This document shows positions 33,318 to 43,706 of a stretch of DNA of 64,000 nt, piece by piece. This stretch comes from Amphimedon queenslandica. Its lineage: Eukaryota; Porifera; Demospongiae; Haplosclerida; Niphatidae. The notes below the pieces were generated by a model. That model did not search any database, was not told the origin of the DNA, and was given only the letters and a program-made list of their open reading frames with translations. The stretch's first letter is position 1. Each line of letters starts with the position of its first letter. The stretch covers positions 567,607 to 631,606 of the forward strand of contig NW_003546249.1 in NCBI RefSeq assembly GCF_000090795.2, read 5' to 3'. The position numbers were made by a program, and so were the translations under genes.

Positions 33318-35215
33318 TACAGTACCAGTGACTAATACTCACTACACTGGTATCGATCAATTATGTGCTGGTCAACCTGGAGGCTGTGAGGGAGCTGTTA
33401 ATACCTTGAGGAATATGTTTCAGTCAGGTGAGTTTGAAGCAGTTCTTTTTGCTGATGCTTCTAATGCATTCAATTTACTGAACCGTAAACCAGCTCTTGT
33501 TAATATACAGAAAATCAGTCCACCTTTGGCTAAGATACCAATTAATTGTGATCGTCTTAAGGTTCCTCTGTCCATTGATGGTGAGATCTTGCACTCTGCT
33601 GAGGGCACTACCCAAGGAGACATTTTAGCAATGATGATGTATGCAATTGCTATTCTCCCACTAAATCATTATCTCAATACTTTCTCGGTATCTCAGGTTT
33701 GCTATGCAGATGATGCTGCAGCACGGGGTAAACTACAACACTTACATCATTGGTGGAAGGAACTCATGGCTGCCAGTAATGATTATGGTTTCTTCACTAA
33801 TCCATCTAAATCCTGGTTATTTATAAAACCTAATCTGCTGGTAACTGCAAAATCACTATTTGCAGATACCAAGATCAACATCACCTCTAATAGTTGCAGA
33901 TATCTTGATAGCCCTATTGGCTCTGATGAATTCGTCAGTGAATTTATGTGCAACATAGTGAGTTGGTCAACCAACTGGAAAATCTAGCAACCACTGCTAA
34001 GACTCAACCTTATGCTGCATATTTTTCAAACTCACGGCTTTCTCAGTAAGTTCACTTACCTGTTTAGAACTACACCAATTGTCTAGAACTACACAAATTG
34101 TCTCTACATTTGTTGAACCACTACAGAAAATAATGCCATGTAAGCTAATTCCAACTCTGTCAGGTCAAGCTGGTATAAATAATTATAACCAGATCTATTC
34201 TGTCTCTTCCAATTAGACTTGGTGGTCTTGGTATAAGGGATCCATTATCTGAGTCTACTTTACAGTATAATAACTCTACATTTATCCTTGCTCCTCTCAT
34301 TAATGCTATCTCTGAGCCAACCTCTACTGGTGTCAGTCTCTACCATAGTTTCTGATATCTCCTTATAAATATATCAGGTAAAAAAAGAGTCATAAGGAGA
34401 AACTAATTTTCACTATATCTTCCCTACGTGACTATCACTGATTCCTCCCTCCTTCGATGTCTAGAAGTAGCTAGTGAGCCTGGTGCTTCCTCCTGGCTCA
34501 CTGCACTACCAATCAAAAAACATGGTTTTGTTTTACACAAAGGTGCTTTTTGTGATGCTTTATGTCTTCGCTAAAGCGGGACTCCTCCTTATTTACCAAC
34601 TCACTGTTTGTGATTCAACTATGTCAATTAAGCATGCACTTAACTGTAAGTGTGGTGGCTTCCCATCTCTACAACACAATGAACTCAGGGACATAATGGC
34701 CAACCTTCTTACAGAGATCAGTCGTGACGTTCAAGTGGAACCAACTCACCAAGCATTATCTGGTGAAAATTTTTCCACCAGTCTGCCATCAGTGATGATA
34801 ATGCCAGGGCTGACATTGCTGTGTCCAGTTTTTGGTCATCAAGGCAACCGCCCTTTCTAGATGTACGTGTCTTTAATCCTTTGTCACACACCTAAAATAA
34901 ATCATCTATTAAAGCCTGCCATAGGAGAAACGCGAAGGATAAAAGATGCCAATATGGGGAAAGGATATGTAATGTTGAACATACCTCTTTTACACCACTC
35001 GTCTTTACCACTGCAGGAGGAATGGGTCCATCAGCGTCTACATTCTATAAACATCTTTCATCTAGACTCTCTATCCATTAGTCCAAATCCTACTCTACCA
35101 TACTTAACTGGATTTGTTGCTGTATTTTGTTCTCTATTCTCAGGAGCTCTATTATATGTCTTCATGGGCCAGATCATCCTATGACCGTCCTTGCCACTCC
35201 TTTCGCTCTCATGAG
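33318..35215 (+). mobile_element. LINE-like reverse transcriptase element, 5'-truncated
   Basis: Frame 33328-33987 reads QLCAGQPGGCEGAV, VLFADASNAFNLLNRK (first catalytic Asp), EGTTQGDILAMMMYA, VCYADDAAA (the YxDD box as YADD), NPSKSW and a thumb region. After a damaged stretch (33990-34470), blocks KHALNCKCGGFP, QHNELRDIMANLLTE and, at the junction of two frames near 34850, a FLDVRVFNP block follow. The last pattern resembles a restriction-like nuclease core (D..DxR), but that is inference. It ends near 35215 with RSSYDRP-type residues. The group is common in sponge and cnidarian genomes as I remember; I cannot place the clade firmly. It abuts the Gypsy fossil at 33310. Confidence 0.7.
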
Positions 35216-35599
35216 TAAGCTCTCTTCGATGGCAGAGTTCATTAACTTACTGTTGTAGTTTTATACCATGCACAGGCATTCACATGTACATGCATTATAC
35301 TTATGCATATTTAAATTGTACATATTGTTCCTACGTGTTTGTTATTATTTCTTTATTTACTATTTTTACATGAACTCAGAAATTAACTCCTAAGCATGTG
35401 GGATATCAAGTTATGGAGACAATAAAGAGGTTGAGAAATGATGTTAGTAGTCATTGATAACGAGTTTGAGACATAATGATAAACTAGTCAATTGCATGTA
35501 CTGATGCTTTATACTCTATCAGAGAGTCAGTGACATAGACATATGCCTGTGACGATAACCATTATAATTACCAAGAAACCATTAACTCAAATACATATA

Positions 35600-35863
35600 C
35601 TGTATTTTACTGTACAAATGCCAGGTCCAAATAAATGCCTGTTATTAATATACAAGTATTCTAGCTATAGATACGCATATTTGTACCAAAAATAATGCTC
35701 CACTGTTTAAATAGCTCCAAAGTACTTAATAGTTAGAGCCTGGTCTAACTTCATTGGAGTTGGGAGTTTGATCCCGCTCCAAGTATCTTCTATATATTTC
35801 TTTCAATAAAATTTTCTTGCTGCTAAAAAATGAATGCCCGGGCGTGTAATTGGTAAAATACAG
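35600..35863 (+). mobile_element. Second TA-flanked inverted-repeat element with tRNA-like core
   Basis: CTGTATTTTAC at the left and GTAAAATACAG at the right are exact reverse complements, with TA outside both (35598-35599, 35864-35865). The centre holds TAGTTAGAGCCTGG (A-box-like) and GGGAGTTTGATCCCGC (B-box-like, degenerate). Inner right sequence GCCCGGGCG resembles CGCCCAGGC in the element at 28830, so both probably derive from one family. Confidence 0.7.
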
Positions 35864-36064
35864 TATGGTACAAATGTATCACAATTATAATTGCTTTGGC
35901 TAATTCTACACAGCAAAATTGTTTGTATCCATTATGACACATCCTAATAAATACAAAAAATGCACATGGGGCATGGTCTTACAACTTCTTCATCCCGAAA
36001 GTAAAAGTGGTTCACAGTATCAAGAGAGCGAGACAGAGACATGGTAATTTCAATTATGTTACAC

Positions 36065-37445
36065 TTACTTGTACCTGTACAAATTGGACATTTTTGAGAT
36101 TTCTTTTATCATTAAAGTCACATGATCACATATTAAAAGTAACACTATGGCCATGCCTATCAGAATGAAAATACATACGTACACATGGCATCTTCCTTTT
36201 CCTTTAACAGCTGCTGCACCACATGCAGCTATCTCTTCTTCATCCTCAGTTTGAAATCCTGAATTAATTCATACTGTAACCATATAGTTTAAACAATATG
36301 TAAATACCTCTTCCATCGTTTCCCCACAATGGCTTATGACTAACGGCCACTTCATCATCATCATCTGTCTGAACTAATAACATAAAACCTTTAAGTCATA
36401 AATTAATGCGTAAACATAATTTTACTACTTATACCTTGGCCATGATCATTTCCTCTAACTTGCTGAAGCTGTCTCATCCAATTTTTTTATGTGATAGATT
36501 AATTTTATCCATTACCAATACGTCAATACCTCTCTTATTTATTCCTCTACAAGGCCAATGATTTACTGTCTCTTCTTCACCATCTGTCTGAACTCCTACA
36601 TAAACAAATCACGAAATTAAATTCCATGTACTATCTCATTACCTCTCTTAATCTTTCCTTTGCTAAATACTACCTCATTGTCTGACTGAACATATAATCT
36701 TTTGTCAATAGTTTCTTCATTTTCTAATAGAACTTGAAATAATTACAACATTATCATCATGGACATACCTTCTTTGTCATTTCTACTCAATCTTCCCCAG
36801 CATCTTACTCTTCCCCAGCCCTTTCCTTTACCCCGGCCCCTTCCTCTTCTTCTAACAGCTGCTGTACTACCTGTAGCTGTCTCTTGATCCTGAGTTTGAA
36901 ATCCTAATATAACTCATACGTATATGTAATTTACTAATATTTAATTACCTTTCTTCTGTGTTCCCTTACAAGGCCTATAATGAACCACTTCTTTTTTATC
37001 AACATCATGATAATCTGTCGTAGCTACTACAAAAGCAAAACAAATTCACATGTATATATACAAACATTTACTTGTGTCATACCTCTCTTACCTACTGTTT
37101 TGTTAAATTTTACGTCATCCTCTGATTGTACATGTAACCTGTCACACATAGTTTCATCATTTTCTAATTAAACTTCGCAACATAATTACAACATTATAAT
37201 TAATGAAATACCTTCATTGTCATTTCTAATCGTCCTCTCTCTCCCCTGGTCTCTTTCTCTTTCCTGGCCTCTTCCTCTTCCTTTAACAGCTCCTGTACCA
37301 CCTGCAGCTGTCTCTTCTTCATCCTCAGTTTGAAATACTAAATTACGTTATGCTGTAATCATACAGTTTAACCAATATCAATACCTCTTCCATTGGTTCC
37401 CCAAAATGGCTTATGACTAACAACAACTTCATCGTCATCATCTGT
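36065..37445 (-). CDS. Multi-exon gene of tandem acidic and Arg/Gly-rich modules
   Basis: Ten minus-strand exons fit one continuous frame: 37385-37445 (A1; its acceptor may be at 37439), 37212-37337 (B1), 37083-37163 (C1), 36949-37026 (A2), 36769-36903 (B2), 36643-36723 (C2), 36530-36595 (A3), 36435-36458 (short), 36308-36373 (A4) and 36065-36258 (B4). Introns between adjacent exons are 45-77 bases, mostly 45-56, GT..AG, all phase 1. A exons read QTDDDDEV..SHKP.WG; B exons FQTEDEEETAAGG then GRGRG/KGKG; C exons ENDET..VQSEDDV. The last exon, read on without splicing, enters YVCIFILIGMAIVLLLIC, a possible membrane helix, and a stop at 36065. Gene ends are uncertain. No family recognised. Phase and strand suit it being the 3' part of the astacin-like gene just upstream. 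Confidence 0.6.
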
Positions 37446-38402
37446 CTGTAATAATGACATAATCTTAAATATGTTATTATTTTAATATGTGTACATGTAC
37501 ATCTACATCTACATTTTCATTCGCAATAGTATATGCGTGTACCTAGACTACTGTCATACATACCATGTTTATAATAAAACCCACCATTTTAATTTACATA
37601 CAGCCATGCATGTACATAAATTAATATCAAGCAATAAGACACACAACATAGATTATTGTTATCTGTCATCACAAATGTCATGGTAACAGACTAACATGGT
37701 TCCTTCAAAATTTTGGTTCGGGGCTCATACTGGTCGGGTTATATTCGTGGCTGCTAATATTGGTAGTAATAAAAAGTAATAAAGAAGTTCAATTAAATAC
37801 CATGGAAACAAATTGATTGTTGCTATGACAATTCACCACGTGTTTATATAATTACCGTGTTCAGAAGCTAATTTGCTAATCTTGAGCAGTTTGAGTACAG
37901 TAAAAGAATCTATATTAAATTTAGTCTGATTTAGAATAAGTCAACTTCTGTTTCACCAAATGTATTATTGTCTCTTTTTATATTACAAGTCATTAATCTC
38001 TGTACAAAGTCATAATACTTAAAGAAGTAATGTGCAACTCAACGTTATATTTATTTTCTTTCTTTCTCCCATATCTTTCCCTCTCCCCAATTTTTTCTGC
38101 TACATTGTTGACATTTTTTAGTAATTGATAGTAAGAATGTTAAGAAAAAAAGAAGATAACGAGTTACAAAATTATGGCAAGAAAAAAGATCAGGAATAGC
38201 ATAACACAAAATGGCAAAATGTATATATTATTAAATGGTGATTATTTTAAGTTTATTTTCATACCTTGTACATGATGATTAACACCAAGAAGCTATTATA
38301 AAGAATAAATCAATAAATAAAATACAACAACGTATGAATACATTACCATAATATTACAATCGTTGAAAAAACTATGACAGCTGCTTGAGTTCCACTCTAT
38401 TG
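37446..38402. other. Possible large intron or intergenic gap
   Basis: No exon supported. If the astacin-like gene and the module exons are one gene, this is an intron of about 1 kb, much longer than its neighbours. A donor-like AAGGTATGA lies at about 38265 on the minus strand. Confidence 0.35.
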
Positions 38403-40480
38403 TTATTGAAAAACAATATCAAATACATAGAAAATGAATAATTCAAACTGACTAGTACTGGGAGAATGGCCCAATTCTACAGTGGGAGAAACGTCAAAAG
38501 TGAGAGAATGGCCCGACTCCATAGTAGGAGAAACGTCAAAAGTGAGAGAATAGCCCGACTGTATAGTGGGAGAAATGTCAAATGTGAGAGAATAGCCTGA
38601 CTCTATAGTTGGAGAAATGTCAAAAGTGAGAGAATGGCCCGACTCTATAGTCGGAGAAACATCAGAAGTGAGAGAATGGCCCCACTCTATAGTGGGAGAA
38701 ATGTCTGCAGATAGAGAATAGCCCGACTCTATAAATAAGCCAGACTCTATAGCGGGAGAAACGTCTGCAGTAAGAGAATAGCCCGACTCTATAGTAGGAG
38801 AAACGTCAAAAGTGAGAAAATAGCCCGACTCTATAGTGAGAGAAACGTCATAAGTGAGAGAATAGCCCGACTCTATAGTTCGAGAAACGTCTGCAGTGAG
38901 AGAATGGCCCGACTCTATAGTGGCAGAAACGTCTGCAGTGACAGAATGGCCCCACTCTATAGTAAGAGAAACATCAAAAGTGAGAGTATAACCCGACTCT
39001 ATAGTGGGAGAAATGTCAAAAGTAAGAGAATAGCCCGACTCAATAGTAGGAGAAACGTCAAAAGTGAGAGAATGGCCCGACTTTATAGTGGGAGAAACGT
39101 CATAAATGAGAGAATAGCCCGACTCTATAATAGGAGAAACATCTGCAGTGAGAGAATGGCCCGACACTATAGTGGGAAAAACGTCTGCAGTGACAAAATA
39201 GCCAGACTCTATAGTAGGAGAAACGTCTGCAGTGACAAAATATCCTGACTCTGTAGTGGGAGCAATGACTTGTGGCAAGAGGTCAAGGATCATCATCAAA
39301 TTGAACTGCATAAATAAATTATTAAATATAAAATGCCACCTCAATTATTATTCGTCTCACCTTTACAACCACATAGCAGATTTACTCTGACTTTGTCTTT
39401 AAAACTCAGCCTATGCCTTTGCCCCAATTCTTTAATTCAAGATGGGAATGGTGCGTAGATTACTTTGATTGTACGCTTACTCACATCATTAGCAAAGGCA
39501 GTCTCAGAATAATGCATAACACTTTCAAAATCATACTGTACATGTACATCAGCTGTGTTAAGATGACTATATTTTTGAAAATTTCGTTTTTTATTTTCCA
39601 GAATGTTCTCCCAATTAATTGTGACATATTCCTCACAATCCAAATGAGTATGTTTGTGCCAAAGACCAATTACATGTCCCAGTTCATAAAGGGCATGTCC
39701 CAAATCTTGACATGAAAATGAAATGGACACTTCTTGTATGATTCTGACTCTACCAATAAAACTGGAGCATCTATTAATGCAATAGCACAGAAAAATTTTA
39801 TAAAAATTTTGTGACAAACTTACCCATCTGTATCTGTTAGCAGCAAGTATGCAGTAGTATTTTCATCTGCCTGTTGAAATTTAAGGCATGTGTGTTGCTC
39901 CCATATTTCTATAGCTGTCAAAAAGGTTTGACTATTCTCAAAGCCTAATTAATTATTATCATAATAAAAGTAATTATTATTACTGTCACAGCTTACTTAT
40001 ATTTCCATCACACTTAAAGTAAAGTGTGCCATTAGGCCACAATGTGCCACTATATATTGATGGATTCAGAGCAGGCTGTTTGGCAATTGCAATGGGCAAG
40101 TTTTGCAATACAATACGTTTCTTCCCATCATAGTTTGGTCCTAACTTAATATCACCTTGAAAGAGGTCTCCCTCCTCACCTATAATAACAAAAACTATAA
40201 CTAAACTATGATTTGTGTCACAAGAGACTTGTTGTACAACAATTAAAGGTACTGGCAACAGTGCATGGATTTCCCACAAAATCATGATTAATTATACTTT
40301 GTAGACATAATGCTGGCGGGTAGTGGTTCAGCTTGACATTAAATTATGAGTACAGTTACCACTATAGCTACCTTGTTCATGAACATTCTCTCTCTTACGA
40401 ATGGCTGGTCCGAGACTCTTAGGTAAGGCTGGTAGAAGGAATGAGGTAAGTACTATGATCGCCGCTACATTTAGGATCAT
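38403..40480 (-). CDS. Astacin-like metallopeptidase with 14-residue repeat tail
   Basis: Five minus-strand exons with GT..AG introns: 40372-40480, 39997-40179, 39824-39944, 39361-39770 and 38403-39268. Start MILNVAAIIVLTSFLLPAL gives a signal peptide. A propeptide-like FQGDIKL and a WPNGTLYF block follow, then TAIEIWEQHTCLKF, CSSFIGRVRIIQE, the zinc region YELGHVIGLWHKH (39650-39690) and the Met-turn SVMHY. The family motif is HExxHxxGxxH. Here the first His is Tyr (TAT for CAT), so zinc binding and catalysis are doubtful. A TGA at 39437-39439 interrupts the domain before GQRHRLSFKDKV. The last exon encodes about 19 repeats like ESGYSLTFDVSPTI. It is a secreted protease relative, either a pseudoenzyme or a decaying gene. 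Confidence 0.7.
38460..39262 (-). repeat. 42-base coding tandem repeat, about 19 units
   Basis: Each unit is close to GAATAGCCCGACTCTATAGT plus GGAGAAACGTC(AAAAGTGAGA) on the + strand and encodes 14 residues on the minus strand. Unit length stays a multiple of three, apart from one compressed copy near 38735, and the frame stays open for over 800 bases. That points to selection for coding or to recent amplification. Confidence 0.9.
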
Positions 40481-41499
40481 GTTGTGATGTCCCAGCAAGA
40501 TCACTAGTCCTCCTGATAGAGCAGTAATAGTCAGTGAAGGTTTGATTACTCCTCCTAGGGAGTAAAAAGTACTGGCTTTGAGCACATCTATCAGCTTTGA
40601 GGCTCTGAACATTTCTTTCTATAGACCAGTTGGTGCTAAGTATATTCATAGAATTTTTAGTATATTCATTGTGATACCGTAAATAAAGTAAAATTTTCCA
40701 ACCACCATTTTCGCCATTTTGAAATCTTAGTTACAAAGTGTGGAATGGGAGAAGGTAATATCTTTGGTTCTATATTTTTGACTTGATTAATATCACTAAC
40801 ATCATGTAACATGATTGATCAATAGTCAAAGGTTTACTGCAGTATATTGCAAGCTGAAACATGAAGTAAAAATCTATAGAATAGAATGGTTATTTTTGTA
40901 GTTATTTAGAAATAAGTTGTGAAGGGGCAGGGCGAGACTATTTACAGTTAGAACTAGCCAGAACAGCTATGGAAGTGCCAGATTAATAGATGGTTTTGTA
41001 TGCAAAGCTTCATTTTGTACTGTTGTCTGTGTAATGATACGTTTTACCACAATTAGTGGTGGGTGACACTTGCCAAAATATATTCAATCTGTTACAGGTT
41101 GATATCGAGAGTGTTGATCCAGTTTAAATACAATATTTAGACCACATTGTAAGTCATCATAAAGAAGATTGAGATATAGAAAAGGGTCTGGTTAAATTAA
41201 AAATCAACACTAGTTTAAAACTAGAAAAGTTTGTCATTACATTTATTTAATTTCATCGTAAGTGGCTCAGAGAGAATACTACATATAGCGGGTAAATTTT
41301 GTCTGGAAAATGTTCATTCTAAGCAGGATTAGAAATTTTTATTTGTTTTAATTTTGTTCTGAGTAGCCATTTTGCACATGTGGCATTGAGGAAATGCCCT
41401 TTTTGTTGAAAATGTTTGTTCCACAAGGAATGAGACCGGAAAGAACAAAATTAAACTCAGGAGAGAATATGCCTGCTATACTATATTTTATTATTAAAA
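40481..41499. other. Intergenic, upstream of the astacin-like gene
   Basis: Should contain the promoter of the minus-strand gene. No TATA-type or other site could be singled out. Confidence 0.35.
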
Positions 41500-41620
41500 T
41501 TTTCTGATGCATCTTACGTTCTGTATAAAGTTTGAGTTGCTTCCGATTAATTTAGATTCTTTAGATATTTTTAAAGTTGCTGCAATCAATAACTCAGTAA
41601 TTTATTGAAAATGGCTCCGA
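41500..41620 (+). repeat. Isolated satellite monomer
   Basis: TTTTCTGATGCAT, then AAAGTTTGAGTTGCTTCCGAT, then TTTTTAAAGTTGCTGC match one unit of the array at 17906, about 19 kb away. Confidence 0.65.
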
Positions 41621-41810
41621 GAAAATTATCAGTTTTCATTTTTATAATTTTTTTGACCTCACCCAGCTTTGCGTAGGTGACGACTAAGCACTACTTTTGT
41701 CTGTCATTCATTCATTCATTCTGTATACTATCTTTTGTCTTTGATAATGTATATCTTTACAATCCAGCTCACAAAAGGCACCAAAGCAATTGAATGTGGT
41801 AGTATATGTA

Positions 41811-42352
41811 TTACTGTAATTTGCCTTTTTTCAATGAGGAAATATTTTTGTATGGCCTTAAAATGACTCAAATATTTGAAATGAAAATTTTTGCGTAACC
41901 AAAATTTGTGACCTTAGAATCAAAGAAAGACTAAGGTACGGCCTAATGAGTAGGTATCTTCTTGCAGCTCTAACCTTGCTCTATCCACTGGTCCTTGCTG
42001 TATTTCAATCAGTTACTTCACTACTGAGTTATAATATATAACGGTCCACCATGTGACAAAAGCAGCCATTTAATGTTTCCATTTATTATCCGTAAATTGG
42101 TCATCTGCTCCATCTCCGGTACTCTCCGTATACTAGTAATGTCGGGAAACAGCCAGGTCAAGAGCTCATATTTTAAGAACTATAAATACTAGCTTAGCGG
42201 CCTTGCTACCATTAGGTAAAGGACAAGGTATATGTAAAGTAGCTAAATTTTGATACTGTAAAACTTTTTTGTACACTTTGAAAAGACGAAAATATTTCCC
42301 TCTGAAATTTTGTTGAAACAAAAAATTTTTGTCGAAAAAAATGCAAATTACG
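41811..42352. mobile_element. Possible MITE with imperfect terminal repeats
   Basis: GTAATTTGCCTTTTTTC at the left pairs with GAAAAAAATGCAAATTAC at the right. Both halves carry AAATATTTT and CAAAAATTTT blocks. Non-coding. Boundaries and target duplication are uncertain. Confidence 0.4.
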
Positions 42353-42567
42353 ACAATTAACTAATAATGCTACCCATTATTGTCTGAAGATGTTGACTGT
42401 CACTTGTGGTATGAAAGGTTATCTGGTAATATTCTACTGTATCACATGATTTGTTGGCGGGAGTTTTCTTCAGCAGTTTTGTGATGAGTAGCTTATTGGC
42501 AGATTTAATATTGGTGATTTCTTAACAATTTTATTATATTCCCACCCTTGGGTGGGGTTTTACGCAA

Positions 42568-43572
42568 GTGGGTGTGGTTACACGTGCTATTGCATGCAAT
42601 GGAATGGAGACTTTGACTGTAACAAGTTGCGTACATGGACACCATATATCAAAGGACTTCTGGTCTCCCATTGTTGGTGAGACTTTTCTTTGTGAATTGG
42701 AGACACATAATGTACATGATAGATGTGCCGTCATGATTCACCAAAAGGAACAGGTCATAGGCCATGTGCTACAAAAAATATCAGCACTCTGCACTCTTTT
42801 CACTATTTCATGTTCAGTAACTGGAACAGGCAATACTCCAAGGATCTACCACAAGGAGGATTGTTGGTACCTTGTTCCTTGAAATTTGAAGGAGAAAGTT
42901 GATTTATTAAAAAAATTTAAAAATTATTGGACATCAAGTTAGACTTGACCAGCTGTGATAATGACACTACTTGCCCTAAAATTTCCTAAGCTGAAGTAAA
43001 GAATATTCCTCAAAAACAAGTTATTCCTGTTGAAGATAATAACTCGTTTGAGTTGGATGATATTAGGTTGTAACTTGGACCCCCTGACGTTTTAAAAGAT
43101 CATCAAATTATTGTGGGAGGAAAATTTTTAAGTGACAGACATAAATTTTGCACAAAGACTTATAAAGATGCAGAAGAGTAATATTGGTGGCCTTTTGTGT
43201 ACTCTGAACTTTTCAAAAAGACGCTTCAAACAGTTAAAACAGCCTGCAATACAAATGATTCATACAAGAGGAAATCATTGGATAGTAGCGTCTACTATTG
43301 AATCTACCACTGAGATATTGGTTTATGACACATTCTATTTGGATTTGGAGAAAGATACTCGTGAGGTTATGTTTGGAATATCCACCTGCAACATAATAAT
43401 ATAGGATGTTCAAAAACAACAAGGTTATACTGACTGTGGCTTATTTGCTACAGCCATTTGTACTGCAGTAGCATACAAGTTGAACACAACTGACTTACAA
43501 TTTACACAAAGTGCTATGATAGGCCATTTAATTAATTGCTTTGAGGCAGTGCAGATGCGACCTTATCCTTAA
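42568..43572 (+). pseudogene. HIRAN domain plus C48 (Ulp1-like) cysteine protease
   Basis: The N-terminal frame (42568-42882) reads HGHHISKDFWSPIVGE, ELETHNVHDRCAV and IGHVLQKIS, a HIRAN-type domain, which in HLTF/SWI-SNF proteins binds DNA 3' ends. After a broken linker, FLSD, INFAQRLIK and NIGGL lead to a C48-type protease with the catalytic His in RGNHWIVAS (near 43276), the Asp in VYDTFY (43325) and the Cys in TDCGLFATAIC (43430-43460), ending at 43572. Ulp1-type enzymes cut SUMO-like proteins. Frame changes between blocks show it is broken. The pairing resembles genes carried by large DNA transposons; the host of origin is not established. Confidence 0.65.
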
Positions 43573-43706
43573 TATTAATTGTCATCATCGTTATTTCATA
43601 AAAATTATTCTATATTATTATGCAAATCAAGACTATTACTAGTGATAAAATGTAATGTACTATGTATTACAATAATCATGTTATTTCAATAATAATTATT
43701 TGTTCA

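Noticed and set aside
38904-39248. Plus-strand Arg/Ser-rich repeat frame opposite the astacin repeat tail
   Set aside because: It is the antisense shadow of the minus-strand 14-residue repeat; only the minus strand joins to a recognisable domain by a good splice site.
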